NCBI GenBank assembly: GCA_947396885.1
Contig: OX377206.1
Location: 14,693,466 to 14,757,465 of the forward strand
From: Heligmosomoides polygyrus polygyrus
Lineage: Eukaryota > Nematoda > Chromadorea > Rhabditida > Heligmosomidae
DNA length: 64,000 nt
Direction: 5' to 3'
The notes below the pieces were generated by a model, which saw nothing but the letters and a program-made list of their open reading frames with translations, did not search any database and was not told where the DNA came from. Positions 10,873 to 21,856 of this stretch are shown here, one piece after another. The stretch's first letter is position 1, and every line of letters starts with the position of its first letter. The position numbers and the translations under genes are program-made.

Positions 10873-11489
10873 GTACGGCGCTGAGTGTTGGCCTGTGACC
10901 AAGGAAGTTTAAACGCGTCTCAGCGTAATGTAGAGGAAGATGCTGCGCTGGATGGCTGGAGTCACGCGCATGGACGGCATCCGAAACGATGTCATTCCGA
11001 AGAAGTTCGGTATCGCGCCGATAGCTTACAAGATGCGCGAAGCTCGCTAGCGATGGTACGGCCACGTTCTGCGTGGAAAGGAAGATAGCGTATGCAAGAT
11101 AGGCCTTAACTTGGAGGTAATAGGAAAGCGGCCTAGATGGCGTTCGAAGCAGCGCTGGTCTGACACGTTACATATGGACTTGAAGGTTGCTGGTGTCCAC
11201 CCTGATCTAGCGCTGGATCGGGAGAGGTGGCGTCATGACACCAGAATAGCGGACCCCGCTACGAAGCGGGACAGACGCTGAAGAAGAAGAAGAAGCTACC
11301 ACTTGTCGAGAATCTCAGTAAATAAAAATTGGTTTCGTTTACCATGCTTGTTAGAGCGTCTAAAGATGATGTACACATAGCAACTAGGAAAATAAATTGT
11401 AGGACAGAATCACAACTTCATTCCACATGGTCCTACTCAGCCGAAAGGGTGAGGCATGGCGCCGTATCACACGGTCGTGAAAGGGTTAC

Positions 11490-11949
11490 TGTAAAGAGAT
11501 CGGCCTAGGCATTTCGTAACTGTCCTTGTGTGTTGTTGCCTCGTATGACTCATCCCCTCCCTCGGACGTGTACTCTTTTGCTTCGATCAATACTGCGCAC
11601 AGTCCCGCCAAATCTCTTGTTGTATGGTCTCTCTGTTCACGTTGTACTATCTCCTAGTGCCGGAGTGAATTTTAGCTCCGCCCCCTTCTCGAACAGCCAT
11701 AAATATCCCTCAGTCTCAGTGTTATTGTTCTTCGTTCTTCCGTTCGTTTTCCGACTGCCGGGCCGTCTTTCCGGCACTCGACTACTGTTGCTGTACTAGC
11801 GAAGCTGATAAATCTGTGAGTAAACCGATCTTCACAGAAGAAATTGGGGACCGCGCTCAACACCCTTAGCCGATCCGCCTGCGGGGAGCCACCACATAAG
11901 GGAGCGAACCCGTACAGGAGACTTGGGCGCCGCAAACCCATACGATACA
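11490..11949. mobile_element. Solo LTR, 460 bp
   Basis: The element runs TGTAAAGAG...GATACA, flanked by the 4-bp duplication 'ttac' (11486-11489, 11950-11953). The paralogous site at 62180-62186 reads 'gttacattt', with a single 'ttac' and no insert, so it is a clean pre-insertion site. A TATA-like 'cataaatatccc' lies near 11698. No internal retrotransposon region is present. It is unrelated to the 376-bp Gypsy LTR in this window. The reading frame across it (11672-11950, minus) is a shadow. Confidence 0.85.
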
Positions 11950-11953
11950 TTAC

Positions 11954-11987
11954 ATTTGGATCTGACGTATCCTTTTCATAATCAAAT
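11954..11987 (-). other. Second exon-like piece of dispersed module, copy 1
   Basis: On the minus strand an acceptor 'ctttgcag' precedes a frame reading FDYEKDTSDPNV. The corresponding piece beside 21774-21856 reads IDLGRDASEPDV. The match is at protein level, not just DNA, which suggests a once-coding exon. The solo LTR cut it from its continuation. Confidence 0.4.
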
Positions 11988-12134
11988 CTGCAAAGCGTAC
12001 TGAGACATTTTCTCCTTCTTCAAAAAATCGCTAAGTGTCCACATCTTTGTACACATCTAAGGAAACACTCTACGCTCTTCATCAAAAACATGCAACGCCA
12101 ATGCATCCGTGATGATTAGTCATAAGAATCTCAC

Positions 12135-12210
12135 CTCCTAAAGGGCCTCCGTTGCTCCAGGAGCGGCAGCTGTAGACATGAGCCTTCGGGAAGCTCCGGC
12201 TCATATGTCA
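12135..12210 (-). other. Dispersed exon-like module, copy 1
   Basis: A minus-strand 76-base piece bounded by acceptor-like 'ctgtttag' and donor 'AG|GTGAG'. The frame TYEPELPEGSC continues in phase, across a 147-base intron-like gap, into the piece ending at 11987. It is identical in layout to 62367-62442 and related to 21774-21856 and 4863-4938. Confidence 0.45.
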
Positions 12211-12368
12211 CTAAACAGACAAGAATAACATTCTCCGTGTATGTCAAACTCGCTATGGTAGCCGATAGAAGCTGTTTCACTGCTGATTTGTCATGACCTT
12301 TTTCATCCTTTATCTTTTAGTCGCAGTCCGCGAAGTAACCTTGCACTCACGACTACATGAGGGCTTTT

Positions 12369-14156
12369 GGCACTATTGCACTTTCACAACTCCACGGGTC
12401 GAGGAGAGGTCGAAAAAAATTTCGCCGAAACATCGGCTAGGGGGTATTCGGGGTGCTGATCACGAATCTGAGATCCGTCTTCAAAATTACGGCCGATTAC
12501 GGTAGGTTACGGTAGGTGCGGGTGACTAAGGCTGCCAAGGTCATGGTCACCGGGTTCGCCTTTGGGGTGCTGATCACGAATATGACATTCGCTGTTCGTT
12601 TTACGCTGGAGTACGGTAGGTTGCGGGTAAGGCGCCTTTTATACTTGCGCCGCCCCGCGTCGCGGCGTTATGGTCGGCATGGCTATCGATTTTTCGCACC
12701 GCCAGGCGGCGCCGCATCGCTTCTATACTCCGCCGCCGCAAAACACCACACTTGACGGAATTTTGGGTTACGGCATTCGGCGAATCGCACCGCTTAGAGG
12801 AAGGGCGCGGCGCGGCGCGATCAGTCGCGGCAGACTCGGTGTAGGGTGGGAGATTTCACCTTTTCGACCAAACTTCTCCTATTGGGAGGGAGGAGGGGTA
12901 TTTAGGGTGTTGATCACGAATCTGATATCGTTTTTTGAAGTTACAGGCGTTTACTAGGTTTGGATGATTGTGGAGTTTGGGCGAAATCGGTAACCATGAC
13001 CTTAGCCCGTACCTTCTGTAACCTAGGGAGAGAACGGAGATCTGTAGACATTCACGAAGCTTCATATGCCACGCTAAAGTATGCTTAGTGCACAGTGACC
13101 CCAGAATGGCCATAAAGGATAAGGATAAAGGACGGCGTTACTCAATCCCTTCTGGGGTGCGCCAGCGCATTCTACTTCTACGGGATGTCGTGGAGGCGAC
13201 ATGAATGCGTATTCGGCCATTCAATGACTTGCGGTGGCCAGCCGATGAACAAGTCAGCGCTTTATCCTTCCCAGACAAGTCTGGTACCAATTCACCGACC
13301 CCGGAGGGATGGAAGGCTTGGTTGGCCTGGGCGGGAAATCCGAACCAAGAACCTGGTATCGGCTGCACGCGACAGTCGCGCCTCCTCCGACTGCGCTACA
13401 TGCGCCCGGAATGGCCATATGAAAAATAATTTTAAGTGGTTATCGACGATGAGTACCTTCCAGCAGTTTTACTTTTGGACCCGCACATACCGCAAAATAA
13501 AGAGTGGTTTAATGCCGTTTGCATTGCAGGGGATTCGACTCAATACCACTCACCAGTTCCAACCGTAGATTGAGCGGACGACTTCGACTCCAGGCTTAAG
13601 AGAGGATTCGTCGCTCCCCATAGGAATCCCACGACAAACATTGACAAGATGCATTGCGCTGATCAGCCAGACTAATTCAAATTGACGCGCCGCGCCGCGG
13701 CGGGAGTATAAAGGCGCCTAAGGAACGCTTCAGGACGGATTGCTGGTGGTAGCTTAAATATCTTCCTGGTGGCGGTTGTGGAACAGTGCCTGGAGAGCAG
13801 TGATGCTTAGATTGCTATCTCTCGATTAAATCTTTGCCTATCGAAGAGTTTCCCGCAAAAATGGTTTCCCGCTGATATGCGAATTTTTAGGCGATCGCTG
13901 TGGGACCGCTTGCATGCTGTGCTCACCCGTAGCACCACAGAACCCCATAGCCGAAGTTTGGGCGAAATCTGTGATCATGACCTTGGCAGCCTTAGTCACC
14001 CGTGCCTACTGTAACCTTCCGTATTCCAGCGTAAAACGAAGGACGAATGACAGATTCGTGATCAGCACCCCAAATAACCCCCTTAGACGAAGTTTGGACG
14101 AAAATTGTTTTTCGACCTCTCCTCGACCCGTGGAGTTGTGAAAGTACAATAGTGCC
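12369..14156. mobile_element. Long-TIR element, copy 1 (composite)
   Basis: The ends 'ggcactattgcactttcac' and its reverse complement bound a region whose arms (several hundred bases each) are inverted repeats. The arms contain repeated words 'tttgggcgaaat' and 'tgatcacgaat', plus phrases around 'cttagtcacccgt' and 'accgtaacctaccgta'. GC-rich palindromic MITE ends ('aggcgccttttata') occur at 12632 and, inverted, near 13715. A SINE is nested at 13114. No transposase frame was recognised. A nonautonomous foldback or TIR element is the best description. Confidence 0.65.
13104..13418 (-). mobile_element. tRNA-derived SINE, copy 1, with target duplications
   Basis: The SINE body is 13114-13408, flanked by 'gaatggccat' at 13104-13113 and 13409-13418. 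The paralogous site (62893-62902) has a single copy and no insert. On the minus strand it begins with a tRNA-like head: box A TAGCGCAGTCGG (13387-13398) and box B GGTTCGGAT (13338-13346), an internal RNA polymerase III promoter. A ~200-base unique body follows, and then a tail of TCCTTA repeats. It probably used a LINE's machinery. The open frames across it are shadows. Confidence 0.85.
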
Positions 14157-14231
14157 GGTCTTTTTGGTAATCGATGTCAATTCCACGCACTTCTTTTCTC
14201 CACTATGTTTAAACCTTGACCATTCATTCTG

Positions 14232-15380
14232 AGGCGTAGCATTTCTGTTGCAGCACATCCCAGTAACCTGAGTGACTGCAGACGAAAACAATAGGCCCAA
14301 ACATCACGCAAGTCTACTAGTTCTCCAAAGGTTATAGTTCTAATTACAATAACTGTTTTGGCTGCAGTGCTATGAGGTTTGTTGACTCGACAGATATGAG
14401 CTTGATGTGGTATGAGAAGAAAACAGACACGTCAAGCAGGACGAAAAACTACGACGTTGACATACCTGTCACCTCTTACCTGTCTTCACTTTACGATCGC
14501 ATAGTTCCTCCGGCGGTCGCTAGAAAGGTGTCCATTCGTCCCTGTTCCGAGCCAAGGGGTCCAAGGGTGTGATTGTCCTGAGGCCGTATTCACGACTAGT
14601 AATGAGATAGTGGTAGTGGTTAAGCCTACCAACAGAGCATAATGGGCAAAGGGCAAGTTTGGTTTTCATGTATTCATAATTTAGCGAACGATACAGTTTT
14701 ATCCTACCATTCACCTAACCCCAGGCGATGCTTCAAATTCTACGCTATATTCACAATAGCCCTGGGTAAAGTCATTCATGAATCCGATCTATGGGGTTTT
14801 TTTGACACTCCGTCAATTGGCACTCTTGCTCAACGTGTGTTAAACAAGCAGATTACATAGACATCTCTCTTAATCTTCGACGGCTTGGCTAGAGCGCTTC
14901 TGATCCGTGAACGTCGATGGTTTTGGCCGTTTTCCAATACCTAACCACGTGTATCATATGATAGCGCACGAAAACAGATGTTTTCCGACAAAGGCATGGA
15001 AAGGATTCCGCAACGCAGTCGCTCAAACCTAACATTTGTGTGTTATAAGTTGGGACCGTGATTCAATAGTAGACGCTTCTCGGGAATACAAAGTACTGGT
15101 TTAGGCAGGTTTATGTTTATGTTTATGTTTATTACGCTGCAAAAGGCAGACGCGAGAAAGAACAAGACAGAACAAACAAACAAGGAACGAACATCAGTAT
15201 GTAACATAAGCATAACAAAAAACTGCACATAGTCGATCTCCAGGCTAGATTCCGTCAAATTTAAGTAAGCTTTTCGATGCATAGCGCTTAAACTGAGAAA
15301 TTGAGTACGATTTTGATTGGTTTTTCGTGAGTCTTAAGTAAGCGCTACCTGCTCTGTGTCTGAAGAAGGAAGCGCGAACT
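14232..15380. other. Unassigned stretch with a TTTATG microsatellite
   Basis: No supported gene. Four TTTATG units lie at about 15110-15133. Confidence 0.4.
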
Positions 15381-15468
15381 CTTGTTCTTGGACACCATAA
15401 AGCAACGTCCGCGGACCAATGGTGCACGGCGGAGGTGGGCGTGGCGAGGCGCGGCGATTGGCCAGGTG

Positions 15469-15868
15469 AGGAGTCTCGGCGCGATTCCCGCCCTTCCGCG
15501 GATGCTCCCGCGGGAGTATAACTCAGGTCTTATGGTTAGGCCCCTGTTATACTCCCGCGGGAGCTTCCGCGGATGGGCGGAAATCGCGTCGGGACCCCGC
15601 GCCGAGTCACTCGTCGCGGCCCGCCACGCCCGCCGTCCGCGGATCGCCGCCGACAGACGACGAGAGGGGTGTTATACTTCCCGCCCGCGGGAGGACAGCC
15701 ATCCGCGGTGCAGTGTACCGCGGAAGGCTCTCGTCCCTCGAAGTTCGGCGCGGGAAACGCGCTCCGATGCGACGATAGCCGCCCCGGGACGATGGCGACC
15801 GTCCGCGGTGCACCGTCCGTCCGCGGACGTCCCGCGGAACCTCCCGCGGGAGTATAACAGGGGCCTTA
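15469..15868. mobile_element. GC-rich palindromic MITE(s)
   Basis: A ~330-bp element (15538-15868) has ~36-bp inverted ends, 'ggcccctgttatactcccgc' on the left and its complement on the right. The interior is strongly GC-rich with repeated 'ccgcgga' words. Immediately to the left (15469-15530) lies an inverted copy of the same terminus, so a second truncated element abuts it. Long open frames here (for example 15382-15903) are a consequence of GC content. Confidence 0.7.
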
Positions 15869-16640
15869 TACATTGGCTGGCCACAAAAGGGGTGCAGTCC
15901 TAACACAATCCTGCCTGCCGCCCAGTGTTCGCCCTGAAGGCGCGAAATCTCGCTGCGGGCTGCAGAATCGTCGCTTGGAAATACGCCGCCAAAAAACCGT
16001 GCAACGTCTGTTTGGCGAAGCCGTCAGCTTACGAACAGGAGCAGGTGTAAGACGAGGGGATTTCAAAATCCGGAAAACGAGTATGGATTAATTTAAGACT
16101 GCTTTATATAAAAGGATAGTTGCTAGCATCGAAATTTATGTCGAGACCTATGGTAGCGTTTGTGTACACATGGAGTTCCCATCGGGATCTATATTGCAAA
16201 GAAATCCTACCTAACTCTCAGTCGAACCTGTACCGGTCAGAAAAGAACGGAGATGACCGAGACAGCCTTGGAAAGATAATAAGATAAACAAATCGTTTGT
16301 TAGAGAAATCATTGGCGACGGTAGTTAGTAGCTAGCAGCTCCGGGAAGCAGACAATGTTATGAAAATAAATGGATGGATTTCAAGTTACCAAATGACTAT
16401 GCTGAGGTACGCACTAGTCCAGACAGAATGTGTGCAGTTCTTTTCGGCCTCAATAGGGTCAGGCGGTCACCATGTAGGACAACCCTGCAAAACGGTCTGT
16501 GCTTTTTGAAACCGGAATTTTCGTTTGCAGAACTGGCGTGTTCTACCCATACAGTGAGCTGGGTAGGCCATTTCTGATCAAACTGGACATACACATGCCT
16601 CCTTGCCAGGGCGTACAACCACTGAGTAGAGGGTGACCTC
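15869..16640. other. Unassigned stretch
   Basis: No supported gene or repeat. Short open frames on both strands at 16374-16618 show no recognised motif. Confidence 0.35.
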
Positions 16641-16659
16641 GCGCCGACCGTATTTTCGC

Positions 16660-16830
16660 TTCGTTTTCACTCAGAAAATGAAAATATGGGATGGCTTGCG
16701 TTGCAAGGCCAGTCATCGGGAAACCCTTCTCGCAAGTTGAGCTCTCGCAGTACCTCGACGAGGATGGCAACTGACCGGAAAAGACGACACTTCCTGAATA
16801 GGCCCTTGGTATACTCCCGGCGACAGTACT
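16660..16830. repeat. Dispersed repeat, copy 1, with MITE end
   Basis: Homologous to 26620-26760 in the same orientation, including 'gggaaac' and the shared 'cctgaataggcccttgg' junction. At 16801 a MITE-like end 'ggcccttggtatactcccgg' begins, but no inverted partner is found downstream, so it is truncated. Confidence 0.55.
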
Positions 16831-16899
16831 GCGTGGAGCCACGGACCGCGTAGCTACCCTTGCAGTGTTGCGGCGACAGTGTTGCCCGGGCATCTACGG

Positions 16900-19800
16900 A
16901 CTGCGTTCGTTATCTGACAATTTTACGCCGGATAACGAACAGCAAATTAGCTGACTCCTCACATCTGCAAGTGGTGCTGGATGATCTGTGTAGAAGGCTC
17001 CGCTCACTACTATAAGATTGATCACGAGCAACAACAAAAGGCATTAAAATCCAAAAAGGTTATGTGACTTCCTCAGGTGAGTACCGGTGACGTAGTTGGA
17101 AAGATGCCTAACTCCCATCTCTGCACGTCGCTGAATTTGTACCACACATCTACGAGACCTACAAAACATTGGGTTTCTCATCGTTTTGTCACCGCAAGTC
17201 ATGCGCAAAGCAAGAAGACATACAAGCCACTATCACTGATCGTTAGGAGTGTAGGTCCTGGCGCATTTCAGGAAGAACTGTTTAGCGCCGAACATTGTGT
17301 TCCATCCTTTGTGGTTTGCCTTCTTAGGTGTATCAGGCCCTTGTTGCCTTATCTCATTTTTTTGTATGGAAGCTCTGTTGCTGCCTTCTCGCTTCAGATG
17401 CGGCGTAGGAACAGGCATAAGGCGTCGTCGGCCACTCTACCTCAGACACCGGATCTCGACTCAGCAGTTGATCCTTTGTGGTTCCACGACTGCAGCGTGT
17501 TTCATTAGATTGCAATATTAAAAATGCAAACCTTTTAATCACAAGCTGTTGTGAGGCACCAGACAAATATTGCAGCATGGTAGCGACTGAATACGAGCAA
17601 CACGGAAACAGTTTTGAAAAGAAGAAGAGGGCTTGAAAGAAGACAGCAACCCTTCCACGAGCATTTCTGTAGAGAGGACTTTCTAAAAGCATTTCTGTCG
17701 CAACGCACCCTGAGGTAAGCGCGACAGAATGAACCAGCGGAGAAACGTCACCCCCTAATGTAGGTGATCGTGAGGTTCGAAGACCGAAAATCAAAGCGAC
17801 AACCTACCTTCACCTCTCAACAAGGATTCAGAAGTAGGGCTATTGGATACTCCAAAACCAGCTAACATATAACACTGCTGTGCAGATTTATTTACATATT
17901 GTACAAGCATTTATAAACTGCCACGTCTACTACCACATTTCAAATATGGATCTCAAATATATCGCCAACAGTGAGGATAGCAAAACATATGCATTAGTGC
18001 GACCTACAAAAGCTACACATACAGTAAAGAACACATATACAGAACATTGAAGCATCACAAGGGCTACCTTGAAGCTAAAAGGGAAGGATGCTAGGTTGCA
18101 CCAATAATATGAGGTGAGGTGTACATCGTGGCATACAGCTTCGAGGGTTGACTCTATCTTCGTGTTCAGTATCTGCAGCGGGCATCGCGGAGTGGAGTAA
18201 CGGGCGATTTTCATTTTGCCATAACCGCGCTCTGCCAAAGTAGACCGCAAACCCTGTCGACAGCTGAGCAACGGCGGCGCAGTAGATAGGGAAGCGGTAG
18301 GGCGGGAGTCCAGTTGTTGATGTTGGGCTCCTCCGCAACGTCGCTCTTTGTCACTTTCTGCAAAAGCTTCGATAAGTTCAGTCGGTGCGAAATCGCACCG
18401 AAGAACAGCGCCAGGAATGAGAGGCTTGAACTCTCACTAATCACAAGATCGGCAACCGGCATCTTAAATCAGGTGAGTTAGATCAGCCAGACCCCGGAGT
18501 TCCATTGATCCGCGCTCTCCTCCGTGTTTGCGGAGAACAGCACGGTAACCGTGTTGTGCATTTTACGAACATGTGCAATCTAGATGGGATTATCAGCCGT
18601 TAAGTACCAAAATTTTTGCCTTAGTCTCGTCCCAGGATTTTATTTGAAGTGCTGTCACAAATACGACATTCGCCTTTGGAATCTCGGTTGACAGGACAGG
18701 TTACAGCAGGTGAGAGATACTGGGGCTGGTGGGGTCAGAATTCCCCCAAAATTTAATCCAAGGGGATCGCTTAGGCACTGGTTAGAATACGGTATAAACC
18801 ATCAAATCTTCAGCCTATTAAATACGTATACTACATAGATTCCGTCGAATACTAGGTCAGGGCGATGAGGTCAGGATCGCTGATCGCGAATACGATTCAT
18901 AGCACAGAAGAATCCAATGCCGAAAACAGATACCACATTCGCGATCGGCGCCTTGAAGATCTGCGCCAAAGCGAAAGCGAAGTTGGGTCGAAAGCGATCA
19001 CTCCCGACCCAACTCGCCCGTAATGTACCATCATCGGCCTACAGTATGATGACAAATACCATATTCTTCATCAGCAACTCAACTAACCTCGTTGGGCGAA
19101 CTCGGCGAAAACTTTTGTTCGTCGCTAAATGGTGAAGGTATAAGTAGATTCCGTAGTCGACCGAGATTTTTAAAACGAATGCCGTACATATTTGTGATCA
19201 GCGTCGCAAGTCACAACTTTAGAAAAATTGCCATGCTTACGCGAACAAATCTTTTTCAAGCTCGGCATATGTGAGAGGACAATCTCGCCCATGAATCGGG
19301 TCTCCATGCTGGGGAAGTTTCTCGTTGTGATTTCTCAGGCAGAGGTTGGATTGACCGTTTCAAATCCTTTTTAAGAAGTGCAAAAAAACCTCTTCAGAAA
19401 ATCCAACTACAAACTCCTTGCCTTCCACAACTCTACTTCCTTACCCACTGTGGCACCAATATACGGCGGACAGGGTTGCTTGCGGACTAATTCAGTAGAG
19501 CGAAGCCAAGGCTAAGCGAAAATGATCCGTTACTCCGTTCCCTGACATCTACTGCATTCAAGGAACGCAAATCTAAAGGCAGTACTCGAACTTCCAAGCT
19601 GCACAAATATCTCACCTCAAAGTTACTGCGACCTTGTATCTATCGTTTCTGAGTCCGCTTGTTTTTTCCTTGGCAGCTGGAGACACTGACTGGTGTAGTT
19701 GCCATAATAATCCTCTACGCAAACCGACCACGTTGGCAGGGACACGTGTTTGACTGGAGCACATCTGAAATGCCCCCTGGTGACGAAAAGCATCCAGGAA

Positions 19801-21590
19801 TTGGTTAAGCTGACAGGCGCACAAATATGTCAATCTACGCGTCCGACAATCGACAGACAATACTAACTAATTCAAACTAGGGAGTCTACACATGCAATCG
19901 CAAAGAGTTCCGCAGTGTTCGCCACTACTCTGGAACAAGAGTGCTCTATAATGACACGTCGCCGACGGAGAACGATGAGGCTTACCAGAGCAGATATGGT
20001 ACAGCAGAGGTAACCAATAAAAATCGCTGAAAAAGACTCACTGGTCTCTCATCCAGTTCCGGTGAAGTGGCGCCACATTTACAGTTGTGTCCCAAGCTGA
20101 TTTCGGCAGCACAGCTGATATCGTGGATGTATCTCTCTAATAATGCAACAGCAGACAATCTTTATCCATTGGCTACATCACCAAGATGACGGTACTCACA
20201 AAGGGGGTCAGTGAGCTCGCTCCAGAGGTGCTAAACCAGACCTATACGGTCTTGTAGGGCATCGGACTAGGATCACAGTGCTGTGTTTCGTTTTGCTAAA
20301 TGCCGTTGGGCGGTCCAAAAATACGAAGAAAAAAACCTATCATTTCAGTGTGTATTGACAAGGCAAAATTGATGAATAGCATGGCGTTGTTGCACTCAAA
20401 AATTAATCTACGAAAGGTTTGAAGGAAAGGACTGGAAACTTACTTCCACACAAACTATGGAACAGATGTGTGTGCATGTGGAAGTGGACCAGGTGGACTA
20501 CTCCGCACGATTCATCAACAGTACTCGGCAATCTGTCGCAGCAGCGTAGGCGAACTCATCCCACTGCGTTCCGATCAGATGAGTGCCACAACCCGCTACA
20601 GCTGGCCACCGCTCAATGCATAACACAGAAGGCTAGAAGCAACAGCCCTTAGACGGACAAGTTGAATAGAGATCAGTTGCAAGATTCAAAGGATGAACAC
20701 GCGTGATGAAATTCGCCCCCACTAAATACCGTGTTCGCTGGCGAGAACTCCTCTTCTACGCATCATGACGACACTCTCGAAATGTTTACTTCTGAACGGA
20801 GAGAACGACGCATATTTCATTGCACCAATACTGCCACTCACCATCGCGGAGGGATAAGAGATCTAGTTGAGCTGAAAGCGAAATCACAGTGGAAATCTTT
20901 TCATTGTCCCACACAATCAATCCCTGATGACCGGGTAATGTGAAGTCGATCCAAAATTTGTGGTTATATATTCTTTAGGTGGACACATCTGATAGCGGCA
21001 AAAACGCCGAAGGTCACTGCTTCTTCTCACAGCCTGGAGCCGGTGTTGCGATGCGTGCTTGGATGTGTGCAACGTCGGCAGCCAGTCACAGCGACCTGGT
21101 CCGTTCAAACGTTTAAACAGTAATGCACGCAAAGAGTTTGTTCATTGTCCGCGACGGGAGCGACTGGTCGTTCATGCAAAAGATGCGAATCGATTAAAAC
21201 CAAGCGATCACCGCGAAAGCTGCTTTCCGACGCTGCGAGGCATGCGATCTATGTACACCCTCTTACCCCCCCCCCCCTCCCAATTTCATATCCGTCCGAA
21301 GTATTGTAGAACTATTGTAAAAGGCTACACACTACATAATAATAGGCTTCGCATACAGCTGAATATGTTCCAGCCCTTGGCTGCATTGCATACGAGATCA
21401 AGACAGTGATAGCGTTCTTCAACAGTACCTCAGACGCATTCATATAATGTCCACTATACATTGGATCCGATCGAAAATCTTCGGATAATTGGATGACTCG
21501 GACAACGCTTTTCGGATAAATGCAGTGGTAAGTTTAAAGCTTCCAGTATCAATAAATACAGAGAGGACCTCTCTCTTAAAGCCGGGCTTA
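16900..21590. other. Unassigned stretch, no confirmed gene
   Basis: Several exon-sized open frames end at good donor-like sites (for example minus-strand 'TTTGAG|GTGAG' at about 19613 after an 80-residue frame), but none has a recognisable domain or a consistent partner exon. At about 18645-19220 there are degenerate words like those of the long-TIR family ('gatcgcgaatacga'), possibly an old copy. Poly-C (12 bases) at 21266. Confidence 0.3.
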
Positions 21591-21631
21591 AATCTACATC
21601 TGGTTCTGACGCATCCCTTCCAAGATCAATG
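21454..21631 (-). other. Second exon-like piece of dispersed module, copy 3
   Basis: After a minus-strand acceptor 'actttgcag' the frame reads IDLGRDASEPDVDLSPALRE and stays open to a stop at 21454-21456. It is the counterpart of the FDYEKDTSDPNV piece in copy 1. Product unknown. Confidence 0.4.
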
Positions 21632-21773
21632 CTGCAAAGTTGAGACATTCTGTTCATTGAAGAAAAAACTCCAGGCGCCCACATTTTTTTGTGTACATTA
21701 TAGGAAAGACTTAACGCTCTTCAACAAGAACATGCATGGCCAATGCAAACGCGTTAATTCATAAGGATCTCAC

Positions 21774-21856
21774 CTGAGAGGACATCCATTGCTCCAGAAA
21801 TGGGTGTGATAGGTGTGCTCCGGCACGGCGTACGGGATGCTCAGGTTCATATGTTA
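21774..21856 (-). other. Dispersed exon-like module, copy 3
   Basis: Carries the conserved 'aacatatga' start and ends at donor 'CTCAG|GTGAG'. Read from its ATG, it joins in phase, across a 142-base gap, to the piece at 21631. Relative to copies 1 and 2 its length differs, changing which frame fits. Confidence 0.4.

Larger units (their letters stand above)
9727..10873 (-). mobile_element. Penelope-like retroelement fragment nested in RTE
   Basis: The insert is bounded by a 33-bp direct repeat of host RTE sequence (9694-9726 and 10874-10906, one mismatch), so it integrated after the RTE. It holds an RT fragment on the minus strand (10159-10872). A 17-bp-stem hairpin lies at 9783-9834. The phrase encoding DSFKDIY is duplicated at 10066-10090 and 10202-10226. 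Assignment to the Penelope-like group rests on the RT motifs and is tentative. Confidence 0.6.
9627..11291 (+). mobile_element. 5'-truncated RTE-type LINE, copy 1, with nested insertion
   Basis: Coding pieces at 9630-9726 and 10907-11281 encode the C-terminal end of an RTE polyprotein: AVVRPVAMYGAECWPATKE, then the region ending in DLALDRERWRHDTRIADP before a TGA at 11279-11281. A short GAA/AGA-rich tail follows. It belongs to the same family as 56002-58258, whose 3' end is similar. A 16-bp target duplication flanks the whole unit. A Penelope-like fragment interrupts it at 9726/10874. The coding part has in-frame stops, so it is dead. Confidence 0.8.
11321..14231. repeat. Segmental duplication 2, copy 1 (partner 62017-64000)
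   Basis: Homologous in the same orientation to 62017 through the window end. Copy 1 has extra DNA: a solo LTR (11490-11949), a block at about 12455-12900 bounded by a repeated 'gatcacgaatctga'-type word, and a SINE (13114-13408). Copy 2 has sequence at about 63160-63290 that copy 1 lacks. The right limit is set by the window edge of copy 2. Confidence 0.85.

Noticed and set aside
13185..13568. 127-residue ORF, also seen at 54286-54651
   Set aside because: It is the translated SINE body plus flank; recurrence is due to the SINE.
15382..15903. 173-residue ORF
   Set aside because: GC-rich palindromic MITE sequence lacks stops in several frames on both strands.
17354..17794. 146-residue minus-strand ORF
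   Set aside because: No recognised motif, no conserved counterpart in the window and no convincing splice context.
21266..21277. Poly-C tracts (also near 29056, 29572 and poly-G at 50849)
   Set aside because: Simple homopolymers; a shared 'ctccc' flank is too little to define an element.
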